This document shows positions 43,835-53,547 of a stretch of 64,000 nucleotides of DNA, piece after piece. The stretch spans positions 3,202,001 to 3,266,000 of the forward strand of contig NZ_OY775906.1 of assembly GCF_963675065.1 (NCBI RefSeq), read 5' to 3'. Numbering within the stretch: the first letter of the stretch is position 1; every line of letters begins with the position of its first letter. The notes beneath the pieces are model-generated. The model was not told the origin of the DNA. It searched no databases and saw only the letters and a list, made by a program, of their open reading frames with translations. A program made the translations under genes and the position numbers. Source of the DNA: an uncultured Draconibacterium sp. GTDB lineage: Bacteria; Bacteroidota; Bacteroidia; Bacteroidales; Prolixibacteraceae.

Positions 43835-46441
43835 CTAAAAATAATCATCTCCAATAAGTTTTTTCTGTGCTTTTTGCCTTTTACTGTTGAAAGCATAGCT
43901 TATGCCCAGCTCTATAATTTGCCCTTCATAATCGTACACATAGTCGCGGCGTAACAGAATTTGATCTCCTTCGTAAGCTGCCGTATATCCTCCTGTTTGG
44001 TTGGTGCCCAGTATGTCGAGCATTTTTGCCGAAAAGGTCCATCCGGCCAGTTTTTCAGGCTGATAATTCAGGGCGGCATTTAAAACCTGGAATTCGATAT
44101 TTTCTCCCTGCGGTGTTACGGTTCCGGAGGTGATAGAATAATCAACTGTTAGCTTTAAAGGACCTGTAATCATCCACGAGGCATTTGTTTTAAAGCTCCA
44201 GTTGGTACTTCGGCTGTCGCGACTTTCACCCAATAGTTCGTCGTCGGCAATTACCCTGAAATCGTACAATGAACCACCTGCAAACAACTTCACTTTACTC
44301 AACAAGTCGAAGTTCATCCCTATTTCGCCACCCAGTGCTTTCTGGTTTCCGGCATTGGTATAACTACGCAGCAATACACCGCCCGGATTACCCATGTCGT
44401 AGGCTACCCGGTTTACCCGGTAAATCGCATTATCTACGCCGCGGTAAAAACCGGTTAAGGTTATATTGTTATTCCCAAACCTGCGGATATAGTTCAGCTC
44501 TGCGTTTAGAATATATTCAGATTCCAGCAACGGGTCTCCCATCTCATATATCTCCTGGTGACGACGGTATAAGAACGGTGCCATATCTTTTGCCGGAGGT
44601 CGGCTGATACGTCGGCTGGCAGCCAGCGATAAGCTGTTCAAATCGTTCATATTGTAATTCAGGTGCAAGGTTGGGAAGAAGTCGAGCTTTTGCTGTTCAA
44701 AATCGGTTTGACTAAAATCGCGTCCATCACCTACTTCCTGAAAATAGCCATACACATATTCAAAATATTCGGTGCTGGCAACCGTCATCAGCTGATCGGT
44801 GTACTCCATGCGCAAACCTAATGCATAATCCAGTTTCCCCCTGGTTCCGTTAAAATCAACATAGGCAGCATATACATCTCTTTTTAGGTCGATATTGTTA
44901 TCGTAACTTTCAATATCCGTATCACCCCAATAATTGTTTCCAATAATGGTATCGTATACAAACTCCCCATCAAGACGAACCCATTGGGGTTGAATCCCAA
45001 AATCCAGGGCACTACCATTATCGAAATCACGATGGTAATCGAAAACAAAACGGTAGGCATTTAGCGGGGTTTTATCGCTCTGAAAGGAATGAAAATCGGG
45101 TGTATCGTCGTTATAATAGCGTTCACCATCGTAGGCAAATTCTTTATTATCGATGGTTTGATCCAAATCCGAAGATTCATAAATAAAAGAGGTAGTCCAG
45201 TTGGTCTGCTCACTTACTTTTTGCCGGTAATCAACGCTAAAATTACTAAACCATCCATCTCGGTGAATATCATTCGGGTTAAAAATCTGCTGTAACGTTC
45301 CTGCAATTGGCTCTCCGTTTGATTGCTCAGAAAAATACGCATCATATTTGTAGTTGGCCTTACGTCCGCTGGTACGTTTAGAATATTGATAGCTGGCCTC
45401 TACTACTGAATTTTCGTTAAAATCATACCTGATACCTGCACTTCCCATCATGTTGGTATACCACTTGGGGCGTGTTCCTTCACCATCGAGCACATAGTAC
45501 ATTCCAGGATAACCACTCACCGAATTTTCGGGATCCTGGTAGATGTACGGATCGATTATCCCCACCCCTTTGTTATTACGCGATTGCCTTTGAAAAGCAC
45601 CTGACAGCGCTAGCTTGTTTTTGTTATAAACCAGGCTTATTCCGGCATTGTAGCGGTTGTTATCCAGTTTTTGATGGCTGTAAACATCATCGGCATTCGT
45701 CCATCGTGTTCCGCCAATCATGCCATTTGCAACAACCGATAGACCATCGAGTGCACCTTTTTGCGTTGTGATATTAATTATCCCACCTTTTCCCTGGGCA
45801 TCGTAACGTGCCCCCGGAACGGTAATAATATCAACGTCTTTAATCTGATTGGCAGGTATCTGACTTAATAAATCACTGGCATTTGTTTGAGTGGGTTTGC
45901 CGTTAATATAAACCAGAAAATCACTTGTTCCCCTTACTGATACCGTTCCTTCACCATTAACTGATACGGCCGGCAACTTGTCTAAGACGTCAACAGCTGT
46001 TCCGCCTTTTGCTGTTTCAAAATCGCTGGCTCGATAGGTTTTACGATCGATCTTTGTTGATGCTGTTTGGGACATCGCTGTAACTTCAACCCCTTCAAGA
46101 GCTACACTTGAAACCGCTAATTCTATATCACGAAGATTTACTGTAGCATTTTCTTTGCTGATTGTTATATTATTTATCGTGTCGGTGGCATATCCAATAA
46201 ACGACACGACAACACTATAATCTCCCCTGTCAAGATTGTCAAGTTTAAAAGCTCCCGCATCATCCGAAATTGTTCCATAGGAAGTAGCCTGATTATTCTT
46301 CAATAGAGCAACGGATGCAAACGGAATTTTTTCTCCCGATCCTTTATCGGAGATTACTCCGTTAATAATTCCTTTTTGGGCAAAAGCAGCATTAACAAAT
46401 ACCATGAAAAACACGATAAGTGTTGTAAGATTTCGATTCAT
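43835..46441 (-). CDS. TonB-dependent outer-membrane receptor (OMP_b-brl_3 type)
   Basis: 868 residues. Signal peptide MNRNLTTLIVFFMVFVNAAFAQ. A CarboxypepD_reg-like domain (about 24-110: GVISDKGSGEKIPFASVALL ... DRGDYSVVVSFIGYATDTI), a plug domain (about 125-225: VDVLDKLPAVSVNGEGTVSVRG and RYDAQGKGGIINITT) and a long beta-barrel rich in aromatic strands. No SusD partner is next to it, so it is not a classical SusCD pair. It may import a peptide, metal complex or oligosaccharide; substrate unknown. A lipoprotein gene follows. Confidence 0.9.
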   Translation of the reverse strand: MNRNLTTLIVFFMVFVNAAFAQKGIINGVISDKGSGEKIPFASVALLKNNQATSYGTISDDAGAFKLDNLDRGDYSVVVSFIGYATDTINNITISKENATVNLRDIELAVSSVALEGVEVTAMSQTASTKIDRKTYRASDFETAKGGTAVDVLDKLPAVSVNGEGTVSVRGTSDFLVYINGKPTQTNASDLLSQIPANQIKDVDIITVPGARYDAQGKGGIINITTQKGALDGLSVVANGMIGGTRWTNADDVYSHQKLDNNRYNAGISLVYNKNKLALSGAFQRQSRNNKGVGIIDPYIYQDPENSVSGYPGMYYVLDGEGTRPKWYTNMMGSAGIRYDFNENSVVEASYQYSKRTSGRKANYKYDAYFSEQSNGEPIAGTLQQIFNPNDIHRDGWFSNFSVDYRQKVSEQTNWTTSFIYESSDLDQTIDNKEFAYDGERYYNDDTPDFHSFQSDKTPLNAYRFVFDYHRDFDNGSALDFGIQPQWVRLDGEFVYDTIIGNNYWGDTDIESYDNNIDLKRDVYAAYVDFNGTRGKLDYALGLRMEYTDQLMTVASTEYFEYVYGYFQEVGDGRDFSQTDFEQQKLDFFPTLHLNYNMNDLNSLSLAASRRISRPPAKDMAPFLYRRHQEIYEMGDPLLESEYILNAELNYIRRFGNNNITLTGFYRGVDNAIYRVNRVAYDMGNPGGVLLRSYTNAGNQKALGGEIGMNFDLLSKVKLFAGGSLYDFRVIADDELLGESRDSRSTNWSFKTNASWMITGPLKLTVDYSITSGTVTPQGENIEFQVLNAALNYQPEKLAGWTFSAKMLDILGTNQTGGYTAAYEGDQILLRRDYVYDYEGQIIELGISYAFNSKRQKAQKKLIGDDYF

Positions 46442-46548
46442 ATATTCTGTTTAAATTAAAAACACACATCTATTACAACTAAATTCAGAAATTGTTGTAA
46501 GAATTGAAATCAATTCAGCACCTGACTGACAGGTACGTTCTGAATCAA

Positions 46549-47493
46549 CTAGAGGGTCAGTTCAATTCCTTCGGGTCGTGTATGTTTCCAACGGCGGTGC
46601 GACCATAAATAATACTCGGGAGTTTCGCGTATCACTTCTTCCATCTTCCGTATATATGTGAGCAAAATATCTTTCGATTCTACTTTCGACGGGTCATCAA
46701 TAAGCTGCGAAAGATGAGCTTCGTAATGGCCACGTTTTAGCTTTTTTAAGTGAAGAAAAAATATGGGCTGATTGGTTTTAATGGCAATCTTTTCGGGGCC
46801 GGTAAAAAACGGTGCTTCACGATTTAAAAACAAGGTCCAGAACGGTGAATTGGCTCCGGGTGTTTGATCGGCCGCCAACCATAATACTGCCGGTTCGCCA
46901 CGTCGGACATGCTCAATTGCTGCGCGTGCCGATTTGTGTACCGGCACCGATTCGCCCCCCCATTTACTTCGCGAATATTCAATAAACTTTTCTAAAGCCA
47001 TATTCCCCCGAATCGGATTTACAATCATCAGCAGTTTATGCGCCGATTTGGTTTGAATCGAGCTGCACCACTCCCAGTTATTGTAGTGAAATCCGAGCAG
47101 CATAATACTTCGTCCTTCCCGGGCATATTGTTGTGCCAATTCCAGGCCTGTAACTTTCAAACGCTTATCCATTTGCTTTTCGCTCATGCTGTGTAGTTTG
47201 ATAGTTTCAAGCGAAAAGTCGCAGAAATGACGGTAATAACGATTCATAATCGTATTGATTTCCTCCTCGCTCTTTTCAGGAAACGAGTGGCGCAGATTAT
47301 CCAGAATCACCTTTTTCCGATAGCCAACAACATACCGAACCACCAAATAAAAAAAATCGGCAATGCCATAAATCATCCAAAATGGCAGCACCGAAATAAA
47401 TTTTAATAACAATACTACCCCACCGTTTAACAGGCGTTTAAAAAAACCTTCGTAATAGCGTTTATCTTTTTTGCGTAAGCTCTCGTCAACCAT
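46549..47493 (-). CDS. LpxL/LpxM-family lipid A (or ornithine-lipid) acyltransferase, second of a tandem pair
   Basis: 314 residues. An N-terminal membrane anchor (VLPFWMIYGIADFFYLVVRYV) is followed by LGFHYNNWEW, the H-x4-E variant of the HxxxxD/E acyltransferase motif, and ADQTPGANSPFWTLFLNREAPFFTGPEKIA. The C-terminal YYLWSHRRWKHTRPEG is typical of the family. It transfers a secondary acyl chain to lipid A at the inner membrane. It is 9 bp downstream of a paralogue sharing nearly every motif, so the two may acylate different positions. Confidence 0.9.
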   Translation of the reverse strand: MVDESLRKKDKRYYEGFFKRLLNGGVVLLLKFISVLPFWMIYGIADFFYLVVRYVVGYRKKVILDNLRHSFPEKSEEEINTIMNRYYRHFCDFSLETIKLHSMSEKQMDKRLKVTGLELAQQYAREGRSIMLLGFHYNNWEWCSSIQTKSAHKLLMIVNPIRGNMALEKFIEYSRSKWGGESVPVHKSARAAIEHVRRGEPAVLWLAADQTPGANSPFWTLFLNREAPFFTGPEKIAIKTNQPIFFLHLKKLKRGHYEAHLSQLIDDPSKVESKDILLTYIRKMEEVIRETPEYYLWSHRRWKHTRPEGIELTL

Positions 47494-47502
47494 ACTAAAA
47501 AT

Positions 47503-48438
47503 CTATTGAATTAAAGCTGTGCCCTCCGGGCGTTTGTGCTTCCATCGTTTGTGGCTCCAAAGATAATACTCCGGATTCGATTTTATCACTTCCTCCATTT
47601 TTTCGATGTAGCGCAATAAAATTTCATTGGCATTTAGTTTCGATGGATCTTCAACAAGCAACGAATACCGACATTCATATTTCCCTCGCGCCAATCTCAC
47701 CACTTCCTGAAAAAACACAGGCTGATTTGTTTTTCGTGCAATGGTTAAAGGCCCTTGAAAAAAAGCCGCTTCACGATTCAGAAACATGGCCCACAGTTGC
47801 GAGCTGGCCAAAGCACTCTGGTCGGCAATTAATCCGACTACCGCCGGCTCTTTCTTTGCAAAATACCGGAACGTTACTTTTGCAGCACGCCCCATCTGAA
47901 CAGCTTCTCCACCCCACTTCTCACGCGCTTTCTGCAGAAATTTGTCCATGGGTTCGTTGTCGCGCATTTTGTTATACACCATCAACAGCTTACAATTTAA
48001 TTGTTGCTGCAATGCCCCCGACCATTCCCAGTTATTGTAATGGAAAGCCAGCAAAATAGCGCCATTGCGTTTTTCGGCTAACTTGTTAAGCGCCTCAGTT
48101 CCAACAAAGCTTACACGCCTTTTCAACTCCTTTTCCGACAAACGATAAAGCTTAATACTTTCTAACGATACATCGCAAAAATAGCGGTAAAACTTATTCC
48201 GAAGCTGAAGAATCTCACTGGCACTTTTCTCCGGAAATGCGTGAATTAAATTATCGATGATAACTTCGCTACGGTACTTTACAAGGCCTTTTATCAGGAG
48301 GTACAACACTTCCGACAAAAAATACAACCCCCCAAACGGAAGCATTGCAACTGCTTTTAACACTACAGCCACAGCCCATTTCCCGGGATGTTTGAAAAAT
48401 CCTGAAGATCTTTGATTGTCTGTTTTCTTTTTGCTCAT
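47503..48438 (-). CDS. LpxL/LpxM-family acyltransferase, first of a tandem pair
   Basis: 311 residues. Same architecture as the next gene: an N-terminal hydrophobic anchor, LAFHYNNWEWSG (H-x4-E), ADQSALASSQLWAMFLNREAAFFQGPLTIA, and the C-terminal YYLWSHKRWKHKRPEG. The two proteins differ mainly in the middle. Bacteroidota lipid A is usually penta-acylated; two late acyltransferases in one operon suggest dual specificity or an extra chain. Promoter not identified. Confidence 0.9.
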   Translation of the reverse strand: MSKKKTDNQRSSGFFKHPGKWAVAVVLKAVAMLPFGGLYFLSEVLYLLIKGLVKYRSEVIIDNLIHAFPEKSASEILQLRNKFYRYFCDVSLESIKLYRLSEKELKRRVSFVGTEALNKLAEKRNGAILLAFHYNNWEWSGALQQQLNCKLLMVYNKMRDNEPMDKFLQKAREKWGGEAVQMGRAAKVTFRYFAKKEPAVVGLIADQSALASSQLWAMFLNREAAFFQGPLTIARKTNQPVFFQEVVRLARGKYECRYSLLVEDPSKLNANEILLRYIEKMEEVIKSNPEYYLWSHKRWKHKRPEGTALIQ

Positions 48439-48645
48439 TGCCTGTATTGCAAGCCCTGTTAAAATAGCTTAAAAAGCCGTTTCAAATCTACATCTTTAAG
48501 CTTACATTCGCTAAAAATATCTTTATATTCGATTGCTGAAAACGGGAATTATAAGACAAGCATGTAAATCATTCATCTTCAGGATTATGATTAAAATACT
48601 GCGCGTAACATATGATACCTCTGAAAACAAACAACTTTTATTAGT

Positions 48646-49422
48646 ATGAAAACAACACTTACCCTGATTTTTCTTTTAGCAGGAATTACAACAATGGCTC
48701 AAAATACATTTATTGCTCACCGTGGCGCGTCATATCTGGCACCCGAAAATACAGTAGCTTCGGCAAATCTGGCCTGGGAACTGGGTGCAGATGCTGTTGA
48801 AGTGGATGTGCATATGACGAAAGACAACCGCGTAATCGTTATTCACGACAAAGACACCAAACGTACCTGCTACGGAAAAACAAACCTTTCCATTGCCAAA
48901 ACGCCATCGATTTTGTTACGCGATCTGGATGCCGGAGTGTGGAAAGGGGAAGAATTTAAAGGCGAGAAATTACCCTTCCTCTCTGAAATTATTGAAACGG
49001 TTCCTGCTGGCAAAACGCTGGTAGTTGAAATTAAAGCCGGAGGTGATGAAATTATTCCGGAAATACGCCGGGTTGTTGACAACAGCAATAAAAAGGAACA
49101 GATTGTGTTTATCAGTTTTGGCTGGAAAACCATAGTTGCAACACATAAAGAATTTCCCGATAATAAATGTTACTGGCTAAGCTCTCTTAAACCGGGTTTA
49201 AAGAAAAAAATGGAAACGGCTGCAGCCGAAGGACTCACCGGCGTTAACTTAAAACATTCAATTATCGACGAGGAGATTATGGCACAAGCCAAAAGTCTTA
49301 ATCTGGAAGTTCTTTCGTGGACCATCGACGATCCGGAAGAAGCCCAACGCCTTACCAACATTGGCGTAACCGGAATTACAACCAATCGCCCCAAGTGGTT
49401 AAAAGAACAGATGAGTAAATAA
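48646..49422 (+). CDS. Secreted glycerophosphodiester phosphodiesterase
   Basis: 258 residues with a signal peptide (MKTTLTLIFLLAGITTMAQ). The GDPD barrel starts FIAHRGASYLAPENTVAS with the catalytic His and Arg, then AVEVDVHMTKDNRVIVIHDKDTKRT supplies the metal ligands Glu, Asp and the second His. It hydrolyses glycerophosphodiesters to glycerol-3-phosphate in the periplasm. Single gene with a weak hairpin downstream (about 49427-49453). Confidence 0.93.
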   Translation: MKTTLTLIFLLAGITTMAQNTFIAHRGASYLAPENTVASANLAWELGADAVEVDVHMTKDNRVIVIHDKDTKRTCYGKTNLSIAKTPSILLRDLDAGVWKGEEFKGEKLPFLSEIIETVPAGKTLVVEIKAGGDEIIPEIRRVVDNSNKKEQIVFISFGWKTIVATHKEFPDNKCYWLSSLKPGLKKKMETAAAEGLTGVNLKHSIIDEEIMAQAKSLNLEVLSWTIDDPEEAQRLTNIGVTGITTNRPKWLKEQMSK

Positions 49423-49630
49423 AAAGGGCTGCCTCATTTCTAAGACAACCCTAAGTTTCTGACGTTTTCTGAATACTATTCGCGGTATTCTAACAGCTTT
49501 AATTTTCTAAGAACATTTCAAAAATAGATGATAATTGTGTTAAGACGACTAAACGAATTTAAATTATTGTTAAACAACTTTCAGAAATGTTAAAAGTGTT
49601 AATTCAGATAAAAAAGTGATGGAGAAGAAA

Positions 49631-50239
49631 CTACACGGAATGATTATGTGCAACAACTAATTGGAACGCTCCTTTACCAATGAATTTCGATCGTTTAATC
49701 GCAAATCCGTTTGCAGGCAAAATAGTTGCCAAACCACCTGCTTGTGAATAGCCTTTAAAATTACGGTTGTGCTCGATCCCTGCCAAAAACTCGGCGACTT
49801 TACTGCCAACACCCACATAATTTTTGGGCAAGGGAACGGCATAATCCAGCACAACAATTTTCTCAGCCACCTTTTTCACCTCACCCAGAATAATTTTGTG
49901 CAAGTCCGGATCAAACTGGTGCAATGCCATAGAAAGAATAGCCACATCAAATTTCTGCTGATAAAAAACACTAAGATCGGTGGCATCGCCAACAACAAAC
50001 GTAGCGTTGGGAACCTTTTTCTTTTTGGCGTTGTTGGTGGAATAACGCACCATCGATTCGGAAAGATCAACGCCGGTTACGGATTTTGCTTTGGCAGCAA
50101 GCTCCAACAACTGCGCGCCGGTTCCACAGGCAATATCAATTACGGTATCGCCCTTTTTAATCTCCAGAGTCAGCCGTTTACGCAGGTTTCCGAGCAGCGG
50201 ATCGATAATTGTGCTATATACAAAGCCGGTTTCCAACAT
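49631..50239 (-). CDS. Class I SAM-dependent methyltransferase
   Basis: 202 residues. Motif I VIDIACGTGAQLLELA, motif II TGVDLSESMV, and FVVGDATDLSVF then FDVAILSMALHQF are all standard. The family type (Methyltransf_11/25) does not fix the substrate; UbiE-like quinone or small-molecule methylation is possible. It is divergent from the ChaN-like gene. Confidence 0.85.
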   Translation of the reverse strand: MLETGFVYSTIIDPLLGNLRKRLTLEIKKGDTVIDIACGTGAQLLELAAKAKSVTGVDLSESMVRYSTNNAKKKKVPNATFVVGDATDLSVFYQQKFDVAILSMALHQFDPDLHKIILGEVKKVAEKIVVLDYAVPLPKNYVGVGSKVAEFLAGIEHNRNFKGYSQAGGLATILPANGFAIKRSKFIGKGAFQLVVAHNHSV

Positions 50240-50309
50240 TTAATTCTCTTTTATTTACTAAACTCTAGGAAGATTTTTTTGTTGTTATCAATGTTTAAAA
50301 TTAAAAATA

Positions 50310-51176
50310 ATGAAGAACTTTCTGATTCTAAGTACTCTCTCTTTGTTTTTATTCTCCTCGTTCAAATCAGATAAGCCTGCTTACCTCCTTTATAATAAAG
50401 ATGGAAAGCCGGTGAAATATGAAAAAATGCTGAAGCAAATGGAAGACGCCGACATCGTTTTGTTTGGCGAATTGCATGATAATCCTATTTCGCACTGGTT
50501 ACAATTGGAAATCACCAAAGACCTGTATAAGCAAAACGGTAAAAACCTGGTTTTGGGTGCCGAAATGTTTGAAAGCGATAACCAGGTGATTATGGATGAA
50601 TACTTGTCGGGAAAAATATCGAACCGAAATTTTGAAGACGAAATACGTTTGTGGCCCAATTATGAAACCGATTACAAACCTTTGGTGGAGTTTGCCAAAG
50701 ACAGCGGCCTTTATTTTGTGGCCACCAACGTTCCGCGCCGTTATGCATCTTTGGTTAATTCAAAAGGATTTGAAGGGCTGGAAGAACTTTCTGACGAAGC
50801 CAAAGCGTTTTTACCGCCGCTACCGGTGGTTTACGATTCAACACTAAATTGTTATGCCAGCATGATGAATATGGAAGGCATGGGAAGCCATGTTACGGCA
50901 AATTTCCCGAAAGCACAAGCCATAAAAGATGCTACAATGGCACACTTTATATTGAAAAACTGGGAGCCGGGAAAAGTACTTTTGCATTACCACGGAGCTT
51001 ATCACTCGCAAAATTATGAAAGTATTTACTGGTACCTGAAACATGAAAAACCGGAACTGAAAATTCTTACGATACATTCGGTAACTCAAGATGACATTTC
51101 GGAATTAAAAGAAAAGAATACGGTTGCTGCCGATTTTACGATCTGTGTGGATGAGGATATGACAAGGACACGTTAA
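50310..51176 (+). CDS. ChaN-family haem-binding-like protein (PF04187)
   Basis: 288 residues with an N-terminal signal (MKNFLILSTLSLFLFSSFKSD). VLFGELHDNPISHWLQLEI is the family hallmark GE.HdN, followed by LVLGAEMFESDNQ, ATNVPRRYASLV and VLLHYHGAYHSQN with candidate metal or haem ligands. ChaN of Campylobacter binds haem cofacially; the fold is also related to TIKI/EreA-type metallo-enzymes. Probably periplasmic. It is followed by a bidirectional terminator. Confidence 0.85.
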   Translation: MKNFLILSTLSLFLFSSFKSDKPAYLLYNKDGKPVKYEKMLKQMEDADIVLFGELHDNPISHWLQLEITKDLYKQNGKNLVLGAEMFESDNQVIMDEYLSGKISNRNFEDEIRLWPNYETDYKPLVEFAKDSGLYFVATNVPRRYASLVNSKGFEGLEELSDEAKAFLPPLPVVYDSTLNCYASMMNMEGMGSHVTANFPKAQAIKDATMAHFILKNWEPGKVLLHYHGAYHSQNYESIYWYLKHEKPELKILTIHSVTQDDISELKEKNTVAADFTICVDEDMTRTR

Positions 51177-51182
51177 ATAAAA

Positions 51183-51210
51183 AAAAGCAGGAGCCTGGAA
51201 TCCTGCTTTT
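51183..51210. terminator. Terminator after the ChaN-like gene
   Basis: AGCAGGA (51186-51192) pairs with TCCTGCT (51201-51207), flanked by A-run and T-run, so it can act in both directions. Confidence 0.75.
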
Positions 51211-51353
51211 ATAATTTCGTGTGACCGGAGAACGTCTTAATTCTTGTTTTTTGCTGTTTTTTAAGCTTCTGCAAGTTATATCAGTTAAGTCTAAAAGGAA
51301 ATACCTAATATTGGGTATTTTTACGTACCTTGAGAATGTTTTAAATTTTCTGA

Positions 51354-52142
51354 ATGTCACAGAACAACATGGACAATACAAGTTTAAACAGAATAAAACA
51401 AGCATGGGAGGCTAACAAAGCTATACACCCGGTTAAATCGGAATTGTACCTAAACATCATTGAACAGGTAGTAAATATATTTACTCCCGGAAGTTTCTAT
51501 TATTACATCATGAACTTCGAAACCTTAGAAATGGATTACGTTGATTCACGGATAGAAACAGTTTTAGGAGTAGACACCAAAGACTGGAGCCTTGAAAGAT
51601 TGTTTGAGCTGGTACACCCCGAAGATCAGGAGCAAATGCACCGCAAGGAAGCAAAAGCAATAGAATTTACGCTTAACCGAATTTCGAAAGAAGAAATATT
51701 AAAATATAAAGTGGTTTATCTTTTACGTCTGCGTCATGCAAATGGAAATTACAAAACCATATTACAGCAGTCAAAAGCTCTCACTCTCTCAGAGGACGGT
51801 AAAGTACAACATGTATTAGGTATTCACACCGACGTTACCCACCTGAATATGGAGATTGACCATAAAATTTCGTTTATCGGCGATGGGGTTCCATCTTACT
51901 ACTCGCTGTCGACCGATGATGATTTTCATCCGGAAGAGATCGATTATCACACGCTTTTCACTTCTCGCGAAATAGAAATTCTGGGCAATATTGCCAAAGG
52001 AAAAACATTTGGAGAAATAGCAGAAATTCTAAATATTTCGCCACACACCATTAACACCCACAAAAAAAATATCCTGAAAAAAACCGATTGTAACAACACC
52101 ACCGAACTGATTGCACGTTGCGTTCGCGAAGGAGTGATTTAG
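51354..52142 (+). CDS. PAS-LuxR transcriptional regulator
   Basis: 262 residues. A PAS-type fold (about 45-165: YIMNFETLEMDYVDSRIETVLGVD, ELVHPEDQEQMHRKE, VLGIHTDVTHLN) is followed by a C-terminal LuxR helix-turn-helix (TSREIEILGNIAKGKTFGEIAEILNISPHTINTHKKNILKKT). It has no receiver domain, so it senses directly through PAS or works with unknown partners. The stop codon is immediately adjacent to that of nadD on the other strand (0-bp gap). Confidence 0.9.
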   Translation: MSQNNMDNTSLNRIKQAWEANKAIHPVKSELYLNIIEQVVNIFTPGSFYYYIMNFETLEMDYVDSRIETVLGVDTKDWSLERLFELVHPEDQEQMHRKEAKAIEFTLNRISKEEILKYKVVYLLRLRHANGNYKTILQQSKALTLSEDGKVQHVLGIHTDVTHLNMEIDHKISFIGDGVPSYYSLSTDDDFHPEEIDYHTLFTSREIEILGNIAKGKTFGEIAEILNISPHTINTHKKNILKKTDCNNTTELIARCVREGVI

Positions 52143-52766
52143 TTAGCGGTAAAAATTCATTTCTTCGAGGTACTCCCAGCTTTTTTGCGGAACAAAATGT
52201 CGCACATCCTTACCTTCTTTTATGGCTATGCGGATAAACGAAGATGAAATTTCCATTAACGGAGCATCTTTGGCTATTGTGATGTTTTTCTCCACCTGTA
52301 CCTTGTCCGGATCAAAACCGGGGCGAGGATAAACGATTATTCCATAATCCTCAAGTATGGTTTCGTAATTCTTCCACTTATGAAAGTTCTCCAGATTATC
52401 TGAACCCATCAATATTTTAAAATGATAATCAGGATGTTGATCTTTTAAATAAGCCAGTGTATCAACCGTGTAGCTGGGTTTTGGCAAACTAAATTCGATA
52501 TTTGATGCCCGAAACCGGTCGTCGCCGTCAACTGCACGGTGCACCAGCTCCAAACGCTGATAATCGTCCAACAGATTGTTTTTCTTCTTCAGCGGATTAT
52601 GTGGCGACACCACAAACCACAGCTGATCGATATCGGTGTATTCCACCATATAATTGGCAATGGCTAAATGCCCGATGTGGACAGGATTATAGCTGCCAAA
52701 GTAAAGCCCAATCTTTAATTTCAGATTGGTTTTAGGTGCGAGTATGTCGGTAACGATGTTACTCAT
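52143..52766 (-). CDS. nadD: Nicotinate-nucleotide adenylyltransferase
   Basis: 207 residues. IGLYFGSYNPVHIGHLAIANY is the nucleotidyltransferase GSFxPxHxGH motif and ISSSFIRIAIKEGKDVRHFVP is the C-terminal ISSTxIR motif. It makes deamido-NAD from nicotinate mononucleotide and ATP. The start could be internal (around KLKIGLYFG), but the listed ATG is kept. It is third in a yicC-gmk-nadD order common in Bacteroidota, with a repeat-filled 156-bp gap after gmk. Confidence 0.95.
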   Translation of the reverse strand: MSNIVTDILAPKTNLKLKIGLYFGSYNPVHIGHLAIANYMVEYTDIDQLWFVVSPHNPLKKKNNLLDDYQRLELVHRAVDGDDRFRASNIEFSLPKPSYTVDTLAYLKDQHPDYHFKILMGSDNLENFHKWKNYETILEDYGIIVYPRPGFDPDKVQVEKNITIAKDAPLMEISSSFIRIAIKEGKDVRHFVPQKSWEYLEEMNFYR

Positions 52767-52799
52767 ACGAAATCAATTTCAAGTACCAAATTACTAATT

Positions 52800-52915
52800 T
52801 AATTGTCAATTCGAAGTCGTGGAACGAACGAGACATCTATTGATCGAAGCTACGGAGTAACAGATTTAGCTCCGCTGATTTTCAATTCTCACTTTTTTCG
52901 GAATGACAGCTCTTT
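52800..52915. repeat. Decayed dispersed palindromic repeat between nadD and gmk
   Basis: The stretch has TTCGAAGTC near the left, GATCGAAGCTACGGAGTAAC, and TTTCGGAATGACAG near the right. These resemble the ATTTCGA/TCGAAATGAC family at 16866-16945 with inverted ends. No gene is present. Confidence 0.4.
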
Positions 52916-52922
52916 CGATTCG

Positions 52923-53489
52923 TTAGCTTTTCAGAAATTCAGCAATAATTTTTTCGGCCTCATCAAAAGCCTCCTCCAACTTGTCGTTTATAATCACCAC
53001 ATCAAACTGCGCGGCAAAACTTAGTTCGTGCTCGGCTTTGGCAACACGCATGGCAATCTTTTCTTCGCTGTCGGTCGATCGGCCAACTAGGCGGTTACGC
53101 AACTCTTCAACCGACGGAGGCTGTACAAAAACAGCCAGAGCCTCATCGCCGTAGTATTTTTTAATGTTCAGACCACCAACAACATCTACATCAAAAACCA
53201 CATTTTTGCCTTGCTCGCGAATACGTTCCACTTCGCTTTTCAAGGTACCATAACTGGTTCCTTTGTACACTTCTTCCCACTCCAGAAACTCATCATTTTC
53301 CACTTTTGCCAAAAACTCTTCACCTGATAAAAAGTAGTAATCTTTACCGTGCGTTTCGGTGTGGCGCGGTTCGCGGCTGGTGGCCGAGATTGAAAATTCA
53401 AGATCGAAACCTTGCTGTAATAAATGTTTTACTATGGTGGTTTTACCGGCTCCCGATGGAGCCGAAAATATGATTAATTTTCCCTTCAT
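52923..53489 (-). CDS. gmk: Guanylate kinase
   Basis: 188 residues. P-loop FSAPSGAGKTTIVKHLL, SATSREPRHTETHGKDYYF, and the core VVFDVDVVGGLNIKKYY. It phosphorylates GMP to GDP. It lies 58 bp after yicC; the gap contains AGCTTCGAGCCTCGAGCTGC-like repeats typical of short degenerate intergenic text in this genome. Confidence 0.97.
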   Translation of the reverse strand: MKGKLIIFSAPSGAGKTTIVKHLLQQGFDLEFSISATSREPRHTETHGKDYYFLSGEEFLAKVENDEFLEWEEVYKGTSYGTLKSEVERIREQGKNVVFDVDVVGGLNIKKYYGDEALAVFVQPPSVEELRNRLVGRSTDSEEKIAMRVAKAEHELSFAAQFDVVIINDKLEEAFDEAEKIIAEFLKS

Positions 53490-53547
53490 TATTATTTAGC
53501 TTCGAGCCTCGAGCTGCTAGCTACGAGATCTTTTAACTTTTGCCTTG

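Noticed and set aside
43835..46441. SusC of a polysaccharide utilisation locus
   Set aside because: No SusD gene is adjacent, and the barrel looks like the OMP_b-brl_3 type rather than SusC; a PUL with the GH9 gene is possible but not shown.
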